Below, in pieces: positions 35,506-45,941 of a stretch of DNA of 64,000 nucleotides (position 1 is its first letter; every line of letters begins with the position of its first letter). This DNA comes from Paenibacillus polymyxa (lineage in GTDB: Bacteria; Bacillota; Bacilli; Paenibacillales; Paenibacillaceae): contig NZ_CP015423.1 in NCBI RefSeq assembly GCF_001719045.1, positions 2,874,001-2,938,000 on the forward strand, written 5' to 3'. The translations under genes were made by a program, and so were the position numbers. The notes below the pieces were generated by a model that saw nothing but the letters and a program-made list of their open reading frames with translations, had not been told where the DNA came from and did not search any database.

Positions 35506-38013
35506 ATGATGGAGAAATGGAACGTGGTACATTTTCCGGGGTTAAAATCTAGAAAGTCCAAATCCAAAGAGCGTACGGAAGGGTGGTCTTCCAGACTCAA
35601 GAAACGGCTGGATTCACATAAAGTGGTGCAATGGGTAACGGCGCAAAGATGGATGCTGCTATTGTCAGCTATGGGAGTTCTACTGGGACGCGCCACTATT
35701 TTGGACGAGCTTTCTCCGTTTGCCCTCGCTTATTTTGCGGTCATAACGTTTCTTCGGCGTGATCTGATGCTGCCTGTAGCTGTATCCGTTGTGTTAGGCA
35801 GCCTGTTAGCTCCTTACCCATCGTTATTTATGATTGGTGGCGAGCTACTGGTATTTTATCTCCTGTATCGCGGACTACGAACCTTCGACCGTCTGGAATT
35901 ATCCTATGCCCCGCTTATGGTTTTCTTGTCGGTGTTTATGGTCAATTTATTTAACGCCGTGATGGCTCCAACTTTTACATGGTATGAGCTTATCATTGTG
36001 GGAACGGATGCGGTTCTCAGTTTTATGCTCACGCTGGTGTTCACGCAGGCCATACCGTTGTTTACGTACCGCAAGAAGACAAGCCAGCTCAAGAATGAGG
36101 AAATTTTATGTCTTATTATTTTATTAGCCTCTGTGATGACGGGAGCAGTAGGCTGGACTGTTCATTCATTGTCTGTCGATCATGTACTATCGCGATATTT
36201 GGTCTTGGTGTTTGCTCTGGTGGGAGGTGCCTCGCTGGGCGCATCGGTCGGTGTAATTACCGGTTTAATTTTAAGCTTGGCCAATATGTCTGCAATTGTG
36301 CAGATGAGTTTACTCGCTTTTGCAGGTTTGCTGGCAGGGATGCTGCGTGAAGGGAAAAAGGGTGCTGTTGCGCTTGGGATGCTGCTAGGCTCCTCAATTC
36401 TGACGATCTATTTGGACGGAACCGGAGACGTGCTGACGTCAACTTGGGAGAGTTGTGCGGCGATTCTATTATTCTTAATGACCCCAAAAAGTTTCTTTAA
36501 AGCGGTTTCTACCTATGTTCCCGGTACGCAGGACCACGCCAAATCTCAGCATGAATATGCCAAAAGGGTCCGCGATCTCACCGCAGAGCGGGTAACGAAG
36601 TTTTCCCGTGTATTCAGTCAGCTATCCCGCAGCTTTCACCAGATATCTGCGAGTGAGAGCACGAAGTCGGACGGAGAAATCGAACACTTTATGAATGCGG
36701 TGGCAGAAGGGACATGTGCCTCCTGCTTCAAGTGTGAGCAGTGCTGGGACGGCAAGTTTATGCAAACCCATCAGTATATGACGGAAATGATGAGCGCCAT
36801 TGAGGATAACCCCGATTTGGAGCCGGAGCAGATCCCCCCGCAATGGAGCAAGGCATGTGCTAAAACGGGCGCTGTCCTGCAAGTGATGAAGCAGCAGTAT
36901 AGCCTCTACCAACATAATATGCAGTGGAAGCGCCAAGTATACGATAGTCGTCAGCTTGTTGCTGACCAGCTATCGGGTGTATCACAAATTATGGAGGATT
37001 TAGCGCGAGAAATTCAGCGGGAAGGACAGACCATGCATCGGCAGGAGGAGCAAATACGAGAGGCTCTTGATAGACTGGGCTTGTCCATCCAATCTATTGA
37101 GATTATTAATCTGGATGCAGGTCAGGTAGAAATTGAGATTGTCCATGCCTATACAAGGGGATTTGATGAATGTCGGAAAATCATTGCTCCACTTCTGTCG
37201 GACATTCTGGACGAGCATATAGCTGTGATGCGCGAAACGGAGGCAGATCGCCGCCAAGGCTTGGCTACAGTCATGTTCGGCTCTGCTAAAACGTATGAGA
37301 TTGCTACAGGGGTAGCTAGTGCCGCCAAAGGAGGCGATTTTTTCTCAGGAGACAGCTACAGCATGATGGAGCTAGGGAACGGGACTTTTGCAGTCTCATT
37401 AAGTGATGGTATGGGGAACGGAGAGCGCGCGCAGCAAGAAAGCAGTGCAGCACTTAACATTTTGGAGGAATTACTGCAATCGGGTATGGACGAAAAGTTG
37501 GCGATCAAGTCGGTTAACTCTGTCCTGATGCTGCGATCACCTGAGGAAATGTACGCTACGGTCGATATGGCGCTGATTGATCAGTACACGGCCCAGACAA
37601 CTTTTATGAAGATTGGGTCTACGCCGAGCTTTATTAAAAGAGGGGAGGAGGTCATCCCTGTATCTGCCAGCAACTTGCCGATTGGCATTATACAGGATAT
37701 TGAAATTGATTTGGTATCACTGCAGCTCCAGCCGGGCGATATTCTCATTATGATTACAGACGGTATATACGACTCACCCGGTTACGCGGTTAATAAGGAA
37801 ATATGGATGAAACGCATGATTCAGGAAATTGAAAGCGAAGATCCTCAGCAGTTGGCCGACTGTTTGCTAGAACGGGTTATTCGATACCAACAAAATCAAA
37901 TCTATGATGATATGACTGTAGTTGTTAGTAAAATCGACCACTTCCGCCCAGAATGGGCAACTCTCCATGTACCTGGCATGAGGTGGTTGGAACGTCCACG
38001 GACGGTGAGCTAA
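35506..38013 (+). CDS. spoIIE: Stage II sporulation protein E, serine phosphatase
   Basis: This 835-residue protein has about ten membrane helices in residues 45-330, a central regulatory/FtsZ-interacting region with a CASCFKCEQCW cysteine cluster, and a C-terminal PP2C domain from about residue 590 (GDSYSMMELGNG, LSDGMGNGERA, MITDGIYDSPG). It dephosphorylates SpoIIAA to activate sigma-F in the forespore. The length matches the family (827 in B. subtilis). GGGGTG precedes the ATG at 35506; a second ATG follows immediately. Confidence 0.96.
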   Translation: MMEKWNVVHFPGLKSRKSKSKERTEGWSSRLKKRLDSHKVVQWVTAQRWMLLLSAMGVLLGRATILDELSPFALAYFAVITFLRRDLMLPVAVSVVLGSLLAPYPSLFMIGGELLVFYLLYRGLRTFDRLELSYAPLMVFLSVFMVNLFNAVMAPTFTWYELIIVGTDAVLSFMLTLVFTQAIPLFTYRKKTSQLKNEEILCLIILLASVMTGAVGWTVHSLSVDHVLSRYLVLVFALVGGASLGASVGVITGLILSLANMSAIVQMSLLAFAGLLAGMLREGKKGAVALGMLLGSSILTIYLDGTGDVLTSTWESCAAILLFLMTPKSFFKAVSTYVPGTQDHAKSQHEYAKRVRDLTAERVTKFSRVFSQLSRSFHQISASESTKSDGEIEHFMNAVAEGTCASCFKCEQCWDGKFMQTHQYMTEMMSAIEDNPDLEPEQIPPQWSKACAKTGAVLQVMKQQYSLYQHNMQWKRQVYDSRQLVADQLSGVSQIMEDLAREIQREGQTMHRQEEQIREALDRLGLSIQSIEIINLDAGQVEIEIVHAYTRGFDECRKIIAPLLSDILDEHIAVMRETEADRRQGLATVMFGSAKTYEIATGVASAAKGGDFFSGDSYSMMELGNGTFAVSLSDGMGNGERAQQESSAALNILEELLQSGMDEKLAIKSVNSVLMLRSPEEMYATVDMALIDQYTAQTTFMKIGSTPSFIKRGEEVIPVSASNLPIGIIQDIEIDLVSLQLQPGDILIMITDGIYDSPGYAVNKEIWMKRMIQEIESEDPQQLADCLLERVIRYQQNQIYDDMTVVVSKIDHFRPEWATLHVPGMRWLERPRTVS

Positions 38014-38139
38014 GCCGACATTGCCCGGGAAATTCCTTACCCATTTTTAAAAATCCGCATCCTTCGTTTGAATCGTTCCGGATTAGGCAAAGATAGAATC
38101 TATCGGGATAGATTAAGAGGAAGCGGAGGTCAAAAAACG

Positions 38140-38889
38140 ATGAAGCAAATTTTGATCATTACAGACGGATGCTCAAATGTAGGTGTTAGTCCAGTCATGG
38201 CGGCTGCCCAGGCTTTACGGGAAGGTATTACAGTGAACGTCGCCGGAGTCATAGATTATGGAACTATTGGCGAGCTTGGCAGTGCGGAGATTCAAGAAAT
38301 TGCTAAAGCAGGGGGAGGGTTTAGCCAAATCGTAGGGACAAAACAGTTGGCGCAGACCATGCAGATGATGACGCGCAAAACGGTGGTTCAAACCATTCAG
38401 CAGGCGGTTAATAGAGAGTTAACGCACATTCTGGGTGAGGGTGGCGCCAAACATATCGGTGAACTTCCTCCGGCCAAACGAGCCCAAGTGGTTGAGGTGA
38501 TGGATGAACTGACAGAAACAAGCACCCTGGAGATTGCTTTGCTCATTGATGCAAGTGCGAGCATGAAGCCCAAGCTGCCTGCTGTAGAGGACAGCATCCG
38601 CGATTTGCTGCTCAGTTTACAGTCCAGAAGCGGACACAGCCGTATATCTGTATTTCATTTTCCGGGCGGCAAAATGGGAGAAGACGCAGTCATGGATATC
38701 GGTTGGACCTCTGAGCTTAACCAGATCAAATCGATATTTGGACGCTTGCGGATGAAAGGGGCAACACCGACAGGTCCTGCCATTTTACAAGTGATTGATT
38801 ATTACCGATATGTTACACTAGGAGAACAGAAAGATCTGGAAGAATCCTATGGCAAAGGAGAAGGGATGCTCGGTGACTACGTCGTCTGA
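38140..38889 (+). CDS. yabS: YabS, VWA-type protein with permuted domain order
   Basis: This 249-residue protein lies between spoIIE and the kinase gene yabT, as in B. subtilis. The N-terminal part (residues 3-65) reads like the second half of a von Willebrand A domain (LIITDG, VNVAGVI, IAKAGGG). The C-terminal part (about 130-220) reads like the first half, with the metal site D137-x-S139-x-S141 and GATPTGPAI (Thr209/Thr211). Function is unknown. The ATG at 38140 is 10 bases after GGAGG. Confidence 0.85.
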   Translation: MKQILIITDGCSNVGVSPVMAAAQALREGITVNVAGVIDYGTIGELGSAEIQEIAKAGGGFSQIVGTKQLAQTMQMMTRKTVVQTIQQAVNRELTHILGEGGAKHIGELPPAKRAQVVEVMDELTETSTLEIALLIDASASMKPKLPAVEDSIRDLLLSLQSRSGHSRISVFHFPGGKMGEDAVMDIGWTSELNQIKSIFGRLRMKGATPTGPAILQVIDYYRYVTLGEQKDLEESYGKGEGMLGDYVV

Positions 38890-39811
38890 TCCCGTTCTTG
38901 CACCCGGAACGGTCATCAAGGGCAAGTGGAAGCGGAGCAGCTATGTCATCCAGCGCTTGCTGGGCCGGGGAGCGAACGGAACTGTATATTTGGTAAAAGA
39001 AGCACAGGCCGATCGGCAATTTGCTCTGAAAATGGGGAAGAACACGCTTGATCTGCAATCAGAGATTAATGTGCTGACCACATTGCAGTCTCAGGGGACT
39101 CAGGCCGCCCTTCAGCGAAATGGAAATCCTTCCTTTTTGTTCGAGGTGGATGATGTAGTGTTACGCAGCGGAGAAATCCCCTTTTATGTTATGCGATATG
39201 TTAAGGGTGATCCGCTTCATCGTTTTGTGGCAGCCAAAGGGCCGGAATGGTATGGTGTGGCTGGAACTGGTATACTGAATCGTCTGGCGGATCTCCATCA
39301 GGCAGGATGGGTGTTTGGCGACCTGAAGCCGCAGAATATTTTGGTCAATGCCTATGGAGAGGCTGAATTAATTGACTACGGTGGGGTGTCTCTTGCTGGT
39401 CGGAGTGTTAAACAATTCACAGAGTGGTATGATAGGGGATTCTGGAATGCTGGCAGCCGAAATGCTGATTCCCAGTATGACCTGTTTGCCTTCGCTCTTC
39501 TAACGATTCATATATTGGAGAGCGAATCATTAAAGACCGCTGCGAGTAGGCTGCCACAGCTGCGGAATACGGCAGAATTGACGGTCATCATTCGCCGTAG
39601 CCGTGTATTGCGCCCCTATGCCGAATGGCTGCTGGGTGCAGTGCGTGGAGAATATTCCGATACTCGTGCAGCGGCCCGATCTTGGTCACGTTTGGCTTCC
39701 GCACATGTCAGGCAATCGTCGGTTAAAAAAGGGAACCCACGCTGGCTGGGATATGCTTTCACGGTATCGCTTTTGCTGCTTGCCGGAGCGCTCTGGATTG
39801 CGTTAAGGTAG
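38873..39811 (+). CDS. yabT: Serine/threonine kinase YabT with C-terminal membrane anchor
   Basis: This 312-residue Hanks-type kinase has GRGANGTVYLV (glycine loop), FALKMGK (ATP lysine), FGDLKPQNIL (catalytic Asp) and IDYGG in place of DFG. The catalytic aspartate is not preceded by arginine, so it is a non-RD kinase. A C-terminal membrane helix (about the last 18 residues) anchors it. B. subtilis YabT is a sporulation kinase activated by DNA. The GTG at 38873 overlaps yabS by 17 bases; an ATG at 38849 is an alternative. Confidence 0.88.
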   Translation: MTTSSDPVLAPGTVIKGKWKRSSYVIQRLLGRGANGTVYLVKEAQADRQFALKMGKNTLDLQSEINVLTTLQSQGTQAALQRNGNPSFLFEVDDVVLRSGEIPFYVMRYVKGDPLHRFVAAKGPEWYGVAGTGILNRLADLHQAGWVFGDLKPQNILVNAYGEAELIDYGGVSLAGRSVKQFTEWYDRGFWNAGSRNADSQYDLFAFALLTIHILESESLKTAASRLPQLRNTAELTVIIRRSRVLRPYAEWLLGAVRGEYSDTRAAARSWSRLASAHVRQSSVKKGNPRWLGYAFTVSLLLLAGALWIALR

Positions 39812-39876
39812 CAGCAGACTTACATAAGATAACAGATGATCATCATTTTTACGGTCGGGAGAAAAGAGGGTCGTGA

Positions 39877-41325
39877 ATGGGAACAACAAAACCGACCGGT
39901 GTTGTGCAGGAAGTGCTCGCCTTGGCGCGAGATCATTCACTGTGGAGCCCCGGAGACCGCATTGTGGTTGCTGTATCCGGTGGGCCGGATTCGGTGGCCC
40001 TTTTGCACATTTTACATGAAATATCCGTTATACATATGCCTTTACAACTCGTCTGCGCTCACGTTCATCATGGCTTCAGACCAGAGGAATCGGATGCGGA
40101 GGCTGAAGAGGTACGCAATATTGCCGGAAAGCTCGAACTACCATTTGAAATGACTCGGGTGGATGTACCCGCTTATATGAAGGAGAGCGGGAAGGGGCCA
40201 CAGGAAGCAGCCCGCGAGCTGCGCTACAGCTTTTTACATGATATGGCTACAAAGTGGGAAGCACAGCATATTGCAATGGCTCACCACGGCGACGATCAAG
40301 CCGAAACGGTTCTCTTGCACTTGCTGCGTGGTAGCGGCCCAGCAGGTTTGGCAGGTATGCGTTTGGCGCGCAGGGAAAAAAATGTGCAACTCATTCGCCC
40401 GCTGCTACGTATGTACAAGGCTGACCTGATTGAGTTTTGTAACTTTTATGATCTTTCCTATGTGATAGACAGCACTAATTTATCATCCAAATACCGTCGT
40501 AACGCCATTCGCATGGATGTGCTTCCTTTTTTGGGGCAATATAATGAGCGACTGACACCGTCCCTAAACCGGCTGGCCGAAACGATGGCTGACGAAAATG
40601 ACTTTATGGAGGCATCCACGCTGTCGGCATACGAGAAAATGGTGCGCTTGGATAATGGCAGGTACATGTTTCCCATCGCTTCATACCGTAAGCTATCCGT
40701 TGCTTTACAACGGAGGTTGATTAAACTAATATTAAATTATCTGCCTTCGGACAGTGAAAATTTTGATTTTCGTAAAATTGAGACCGTTCGACTAAGACTT
40801 CTCCAAGAGGCATCGTCTACATGGAGTTTGGACTTGGGAGGCGGTGCGGTTGGAGTCCGCGAATATGACCAGGCGGTTTTGTTTGACCGTACGCAAGTCG
40901 TTATGGGCGAATGGTGCTATGGACTAAGTGTATTGCCTTTTTCCGGTGAGCTAGAGTTGCCTGAGGCAGGTGGTATACTTCGGTGGCGAAGGGCTTCCTA
41001 TTCGGATGCGGACCATCCGGCGAATAAGGAGGAAGCGTGGTTCGACGCAGATCAATTGAGTCTGCCTTTGACTGTACGCTCGCGATTACCTGGAGATACC
41101 ATGTATGTAATGGGATTAAACGGAAGAAAAAAGGTTAAAGATATTTTTATTGATGAAAAAATACCTCCTTCAATGCGTTCCGTTACTCCCATCGTCTGCG
41201 ACCACGCTGGAACTATTCTCTGGATTCCGGGCGTACGACGTTCTGTACATGCCGCAGTGCAAAAGCACACGTCTTCGGTTATATATATGTCATGGCAAAG
41301 ACGAGAGAGTCCGGGGCATCGGTAA
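39877..41325 (+). CDS. tilS: tRNA(Ile)-lysidine synthetase
   Basis: This 482-residue N-type ATP pyrophosphatase has the PP-loop SGGPDS at residues 34-39, followed by HVHHGFRPEES and AHHGDDQAET. It converts cytidine 34 of tRNA-Ile(CAU) to lysidine, changing its specificity from Met to Ile, and is essential. AGAGGG precedes the ATG by about 7 bases. It is followed by hpt and ftsH, the standard Firmicute order. Confidence 0.95.
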   Translation: MGTTKPTGVVQEVLALARDHSLWSPGDRIVVAVSGGPDSVALLHILHEISVIHMPLQLVCAHVHHGFRPEESDAEAEEVRNIAGKLELPFEMTRVDVPAYMKESGKGPQEAARELRYSFLHDMATKWEAQHIAMAHHGDDQAETVLLHLLRGSGPAGLAGMRLARREKNVQLIRPLLRMYKADLIEFCNFYDLSYVIDSTNLSSKYRRNAIRMDVLPFLGQYNERLTPSLNRLAETMADENDFMEASTLSAYEKMVRLDNGRYMFPIASYRKLSVALQRRLIKLILNYLPSDSENFDFRKIETVRLRLLQEASSTWSLDLGGGAVGVREYDQAVLFDRTQVVMGEWCYGLSVLPFSGELELPEAGGILRWRRASYSDADHPANKEEAWFDADQLSLPLTVRSRLPGDTMYVMGLNGRKKVKDIFIDEKIPPSMRSVTPIVCDHAGTILWIPGVRRSVHAAVQKHTSSVIYMSWQRRESPGHR

Positions 41326-41372
41326 TTGCGCAGGAACGGCTTTCATAGTATAAACTTAGGAGGTTTACACCG

Positions 41373-41912
41373 TTGCAAAATGATATTCAGGAAATATTGA
41401 TCAGCGAAGAAGAAATTCAGAGTAAAATTAAGGAATTGGGTGCACAGCTCAGCGTGAAATATGAAGGTAAAAATCCATTGGTGATTTGCGTACTGAAAGG
41501 TGCGTTTATCTTTATGGCTGATTTGGTTAAAACCATTACAGTGCCGTTGGAGCTTGATTTCATGGCTGTATCAAGTTACGGAGCATCCACAAAATCCTCA
41601 GGTATCATAAAAATCATTAAGGATTTGGACGCATCTGTAGAAGGACGCGACGTTCTGATTGTCGAAGATATTATCGACAGCGGCCTGACGCTGACGCATT
41701 TGATTGAATTGCTTAAAAACCGTAATGCCAATTCGGTATGTGTCGTAACCTTGTTCGACAAGCCTGCACGCCGGACAGTTAATCTTGAAGCAGATTATAC
41801 TGGATTTACGCTTCCAGATGCGTTTGTTGTCGGCTATGGTCTGGACTATGCCGAGCACTACCGGAACCTCCCATACATAGGGATTTTAAAGCCGGAAATC
41901 TACACCAGCTAA
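41373..41912 (+). CDS. hpt: Hypoxanthine-guanine phosphoribosyltransferase
   Basis: This 179-residue purine-salvage enzyme has the PRPP-binding motif [14 protein letters not shown] and [19 protein letters not shown]. It starts at TTG 41373, 9 bases after TAGGAGG. In other Firmicutes the product cooperates with TilS and FtsH at the level of ftsH expression. Confidence 0.95.
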   Translation: MQNDIQEILISEEEIQSKIKELGAQLSVKYEGKNPLVICVLKGAFIFMADLVKTITVPLELDFMAVSSYGASTKSSGIIKIIKDLDASVEGRDVLIVEDIIDSGLTLTHLIELLKNRNANSVCVVTLFDKPARRTVNLEADYTGFTLPDAFVVGYGLDYAEHYRNLPYIGILKPEIYTS

Positions 41913-41950
41913 TCTCAGCCTCCAGTCCTAGGACTAAATAAGGCCCTTTG

Positions 41951-41980
41951 TTGAGAAGGACTTACAGGCTATGGTAAAAT
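41951..41980 (+). promoter_or_regulatory. Sigma-A promoter of ftsH
   Basis: TTGAGA at 41951-41956, an 18-base spacer, then TAAAAT at 41975-41980. Confidence 0.65.
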
Positions 41981-42009
41981 AACTTAAGTGTCTCGAGAGG
42001 AGGTAGGGG

Positions 42010-44049
42010 ATGAATCGGTTCATCCGGAATTCTGGTTTTTATTTGATTCTTTTTTTAGTTGTGGTGGGTATCGTTCAGTTTGTTAGCAACAGTAACGAAG
42101 CCTCCGATCTCCCTAGATATGACCAATTACGGCAAGAGGTTAAAGCTAATAACATCTCTAAAGTAACGGTCCAATTTGACGGTTACGCCTATCTTGTAAC
42201 CGGTGCATATAAGAAGCAGCCGGCTAATGCTAAATCGACCAATTTTTCCGTATATGTTCCACCAACGGATCAAGCACTAAGTGAACTGGTGAATGCCAGC
42301 GAAACGAACGGGTTTGAATACGTGCAGAAGAAAATGGAAGGCGAAAGCATTTGGCTGACGTTTTTGACTTCTATCATTCCTTTGGTGATCATGTTCCTGT
42401 TGTTCTTCTTCCTGTTTAATCAGGCACAGGGCGGTGGCGGCAAAGTTATGAACTTCGGCAAGAGCAAAGCCCGTCTGTATAACGAAGAGAAGAAGAAGGT
42501 TACGTTCGAGGACGTGGCAGGGGCTGACGAAGAGAAGCAAGAGCTTGTCGAAGTCGTAGAATTCTTGAAGGACCCACGCAAGTTTGCAGCTGTGGGCGCT
42601 CGTATTCCAAAAGGTGTTCTGTTAGTGGGCCCTCCAGGTACGGGTAAAACACTCTTGGCGAGAGCTGTTGCAGGCGAGGCCGGAGTACCGTTTTTCAGCA
42701 TCTCGGGTTCTGATTTTGTAGAAATGTTCGTCGGGGTCGGTGCTTCCCGTGTTCGTGATTTGTTCGAGAACGCGAAGAAGAACGCACCTTGTATCATTTT
42801 CATTGATGAGATTGATGCCGTTGGACGTCAACGTGGCGCCGGATTGGGTGGCGGACATGATGAACGTGAGCAGACGCTCAACCAATTGCTCGTAGAGATG
42901 GATGGATTCGGCGCAAACGAAGGTATCATCATCGTAGCGGCTACAAACCGTCCGGATATCTTAGACCCGGCGTTGCTTCGTCCAGGACGTTTTGACCGTC
43001 AAATTACGGTTGATCGTCCAGATGTTAAAGGCCGTGAAGCAGTATTGTATGTACATGCTCGCAACAAGCCATTAACGAAGGATGTTAAATTGGACGTAAT
43101 TGCGAAACGTACAACAGGCTTTACAGGCGCTGATTTGGAAAATCTGTTGAACGAAGCTGCCTTGTTGGCGGCTCGTCGTAACCGCAGAGATATTTCGATG
43201 CGAGAAGTAGATGAAGCTATCGACCGTGTTATCGTAGGTACCGAAAAACGCAGCCGCGTAATCAGTGACCGCGAGAAACGAATTGTTGCTTATCATGAAG
43301 CAGGCCATACGATTATCGGCTTCTTCTTGGAAAATGCGGATATGGTTCATAAGGTAACGATTATTCCACGTGGACGTGCAGGCGGATATGTCATCATGCT
43401 TCCGAAGGAAGACCGCATGTTGACAACTAAGCAGGAATTGCTGGACAAAATCACTGGATTGTTGGGTGGACGCGTATCCGAGGAACTGTTCATTGGTGAG
43501 ATCGGAACGGGAGCCTATAGCGACTTCCAGCAAGCGACAAGCATTGCACGCAGCATGATCGTAGAATATGGTATGAGTGAGAAGCTTGGTCCGATGCAGT
43601 TCGGTACTTCACAAGGCCAAGTATTCCTTGGACGCGATATCGGTCATGAGCAGAACTACAGTGATCAGATCGCTTATCAGATTGACCAGGAGATGAATCG
43701 CTTCATCACTGAGTCTTATGAGCGTGCTAGAGAACTCCTGACCAAGTATTCCAAAGAGGTTCATTTGATTGCTCAAACCTTGCTGGTAGAAGAAACTCTG
43801 GAACTTGAACAAATCAAACGTTTGATCGAGACAGGTTCTTTGGATGGTGGCACAACGGAGGGAGAAGGAACACCGGAAAATGGTGAGCCTGTGATCGACA
43901 ACATTGGAGACGTCCGTGTACGTATTCAAGGTAAGGATGACGAGCCTAAGAATACAACGGATCAACCGAATGATATCCCTAATCTGAAAAAGCCAGAGGA
44001 TGATAACAATTCGGGCAACTCCGGTGGTACTCCACCGACAACAACCTAA
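42010..44049 (+). CDS. ftsH: ATP-dependent zinc metalloprotease FtsH
   Basis: This 679-residue membrane AAA+ protease has two N-terminal membrane helices flanking an external domain, Walker A GPPGTGKT near residue 208, [12 protein letters not shown] (Walker B), the second-region-of-homology arginines, and the zinc motif HEAGH near residue 430. The last 60 residues are a disordered acidic/Thr/Pro-rich tail. GAGGAGG precedes the ATG. It degrades membrane and regulatory proteins and is important for sporulation initiation in B. subtilis. Confidence 0.97.
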   Translation: MNRFIRNSGFYLILFLVVVGIVQFVSNSNEASDLPRYDQLRQEVKANNISKVTVQFDGYAYLVTGAYKKQPANAKSTNFSVYVPPTDQALSELVNASETNGFEYVQKKMEGESIWLTFLTSIIPLVIMFLLFFFLFNQAQGGGGKVMNFGKSKARLYNEEKKKVTFEDVAGADEEKQELVEVVEFLKDPRKFAAVGARIPKGVLLVGPPGTGKTLLARAVAGEAGVPFFSISGSDFVEMFVGVGASRVRDLFENAKKNAPCIIFIDEIDAVGRQRGAGLGGGHDEREQTLNQLLVEMDGFGANEGIIIVAATNRPDILDPALLRPGRFDRQITVDRPDVKGREAVLYVHARNKPLTKDVKLDVIAKRTTGFTGADLENLLNEAALLAARRNRRDISMREVDEAIDRVIVGTEKRSRVISDREKRIVAYHEAGHTIIGFFLENADMVHKVTIIPRGRAGGYVIMLPKEDRMLTTKQELLDKITGLLGGRVSEELFIGEIGTGAYSDFQQATSIARSMIVEYGMSEKLGPMQFGTSQGQVFLGRDIGHEQNYSDQIAYQIDQEMNRFITESYERARELLTKYSKEVHLIAQTLLVEETLELEQIKRLIETGSLDGGTTEGEGTPENGEPVIDNIGDVRVRIQGKDDEPKNTTDQPNDIPNLKKPEDDNNSGNSGGTPPTTT

Positions 44050-44086
44050 TCATCCGATAGATAGTTGAATAAGCGTATTAGGTAAG

Positions 44087-44126
44087 CTCCGGGGAACCAG
44101 GTATTATTGGTTTTCCGGAGTTTTTT
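44087..44126 (+). terminator. Intrinsic terminator after ftsH
   Basis: CTCCGG (44087-44092) pairs with CCGGAG (44115-44120), with inner pairing and a T run after. Confidence 0.85.
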
Positions 44127-44152
44127 AAATGGAAGATTATTGATAACGTGAT

Positions 44153-44181
44153 TTGACAGACATCGGAACGTTGTGTACATT
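44153..44181 (+). promoter_or_regulatory. Sigma-A promoter of nadB
   Basis: TTGACA at 44153-44158, a 17-base spacer, then TACATT at 44176-44181. Confidence 0.65.
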
Positions 44182-44327
44182 TATTGTTAAATAAACGGCT
44201 GTCGTCTTCTTAGCGTATAAAAGCCAACAGTCGCTGCAATCGACTCTCTATCATTTTGAACATATACGTGAGCGCATACTGTAGAACCTATGGTGTGCGC
44301 TATTCTTCTGTGAAATCAGGTGAAGGC

Positions 44328-45941
44328 ATGATTCCAAGATATCTAGTTGATTTTGATGTAGCGGACTTGGCCCGATTGGAGGCCGACGTGTTAATTATCG
44401 GCTCGGGCATTGCGGGCTTATATACGGCGATTAAGGCTGCGGAGAATCGGAAAGTGTTGCTGATTACCAAGAAGACTTTGATGGAAAGCAACACGCGTTA
44501 TGCTCAAGGCGGCATTGCTGCTGTCACATCGGACGAGGATACACCAGCCTATCATATGGAAGATACTCTGATTGCTGGAGCAGGTCTGTGTGAACCTGAG
44601 GCGGTCAGTACGCTTGTCCATGAAGGTCCAGTTGGTATTCAAGAGTTAATACGTATGGGAACGGTTTTTGATCGTGTGGATGGTGAACTAGCGTTGACAC
44701 GGGAAGGAGCGCATAGCCACCGGCGTATTTTGCATGCGAATGGAGATGCTACCGGTTATGAAATTGTGCGTGCCTTATCAGACCAGGTTGCTGCCCATCC
44801 CGGTATCGAAGTGTGGGAAGAATGCATGGTAATTGATCTGCTGACGGAGCATGGTGAGTGTATTGGAGCCCTCGTCCAAAAGCCAGGTGGGGAAAGGTCG
44901 TATATCACTGCTAATGCAACGATTTTGTGCTCAGGAGGTAGCGGGCAATTATACCGTTATACGACCAACCCGGATATTGCAACCGGGGATGGTATCGCTA
45001 TGGCATATCGTGCTGGGGCGATTGTACGGGATATGGAATTCATACAGTTTCATCCTACGGCGTTGTGCCATCCGGACGCTCCAAGGTTTCTAATTTCCGA
45101 AGCTGTACGGGGAGAAGGAGCCGTGTTACGCAATATTCACGGAGAACGCTTCATGGACAAGTATGATTCCCGGCAGGAGCTTGCACCCAGAGATATCGTA
45201 GCTCGTGCTATCATTCATGAGATGGAACGCACCCAAGCTGCGTTTGTATACCTGGATATTACGCATGAGCCACCTGAGCGGGTGAAGCAACGTTTTCCAA
45301 CCATTTATCGGACATGTTTGTCATTTGGTTTGGATATGACGACAGACTGGATCCCCATTGCGCCTGCTGCCCATTATATGATGGGTGGTGTTCAGACTAA
45401 TTTACACGGGGAAAGCTCCATTGCGCGTTTGTTCGCCTGCGGGGAAACCTCTTCTACAGGTGTTCACGGAGCTAATCGTCTGGCGAGCAATTCGTTATCT
45501 GAAGCTATTGTATTCGCCAGCAGGATTATTGAGCGACTGCATTCATTGCCACCGCTAGTCGGCCATACGTTGATATCTTATAGCGATAACCGTACAGAGT
45601 TCCCGGCTTCATCCGTCGCGGAGCAGCGGCATAGGCTGCAAGAAGCCATGGTTCGTTATGCTGGAGTTCGTCGGCACGGCGAAGGGCTACAAGCAGCATT
45701 AGATGAGTTGCAAGGGCTAATGCCTATTTTTGAGGCTGTGATCGCTAGCCGTGAAGAGATCGAATTTGCCAATTTGCTCACCTGTGCTTTATTAGTAACA
45801 GATGGTGCGCTACTACGTGAGGAGAGCCGGGGAGCGCATTATCGCGAGGATTTTCCTGAGACAGATGATAGCGTCTGGCGAAAGCATGTTCAGCAGCGAC
45901 GTGAGCAAGGGATAACGGAGGAGTACGTTCATGACATCTAA
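44328..45941 (+). CDS. nadB: L-aspartate oxidase
   Basis: This 537-residue flavoprotein oxidises L-aspartate to iminoaspartate, the first step of NAD synthesis. It has the FAD motif VLIIGSGIAGLYTAIKAAE, RYAQGGIAAV and GANRLASNSLSEAIVFA. The ATG at 44328 follows AGGTGAAGG; the frame open from 44256 adds a non-conserved stretch. nadA, needed for the next step, is not in this operon. Confidence 0.94.
   Translation: MIPRYLVDFDVADLARLEADVLIIGSGIAGLYTAIKAAENRKVLLITKKTLMESNTRYAQGGIAAVTSDEDTPAYHMEDTLIAGAGLCEPEAVSTLVHEGPVGIQELIRMGTVFDRVDGELALTREGAHSHRRILHANGDATGYEIVRALSDQVAAHPGIEVWEECMVIDLLTEHGECIGALVQKPGGERSYITANATILCSGGSGQLYRYTTNPDIATGDGIAMAYRAGAIVRDMEFIQFHPTALCHPDAPRFLISEAVRGEGAVLRNIHGERFMDKYDSRQELAPRDIVARAIIHEMERTQAAFVYLDITHEPPERVKQRFPTIYRTCLSFGLDMTTDWIPIAPAAHYMMGGVQTNLHGESSIARLFACGETSSTGVHGANRLASNSLSEAIVFASRIIERLHSLPPLVGHTLISYSDNRTEFPASSVAEQRHRLQEAMVRYAGVRRHGEGLQAALDELQGLMPIFEAVIASREEIEFANLLTCALLVTDGALLREESRGAHYREDFPETDDSVWRKHVQQRREQGITEEYVHDI

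Noticed and set aside
38051..38084. AATCCG/CGGATT hairpin between spoIIE and yabS
   Set aside because: A short stem with large internal mismatches and no T run; not a convincing terminator.
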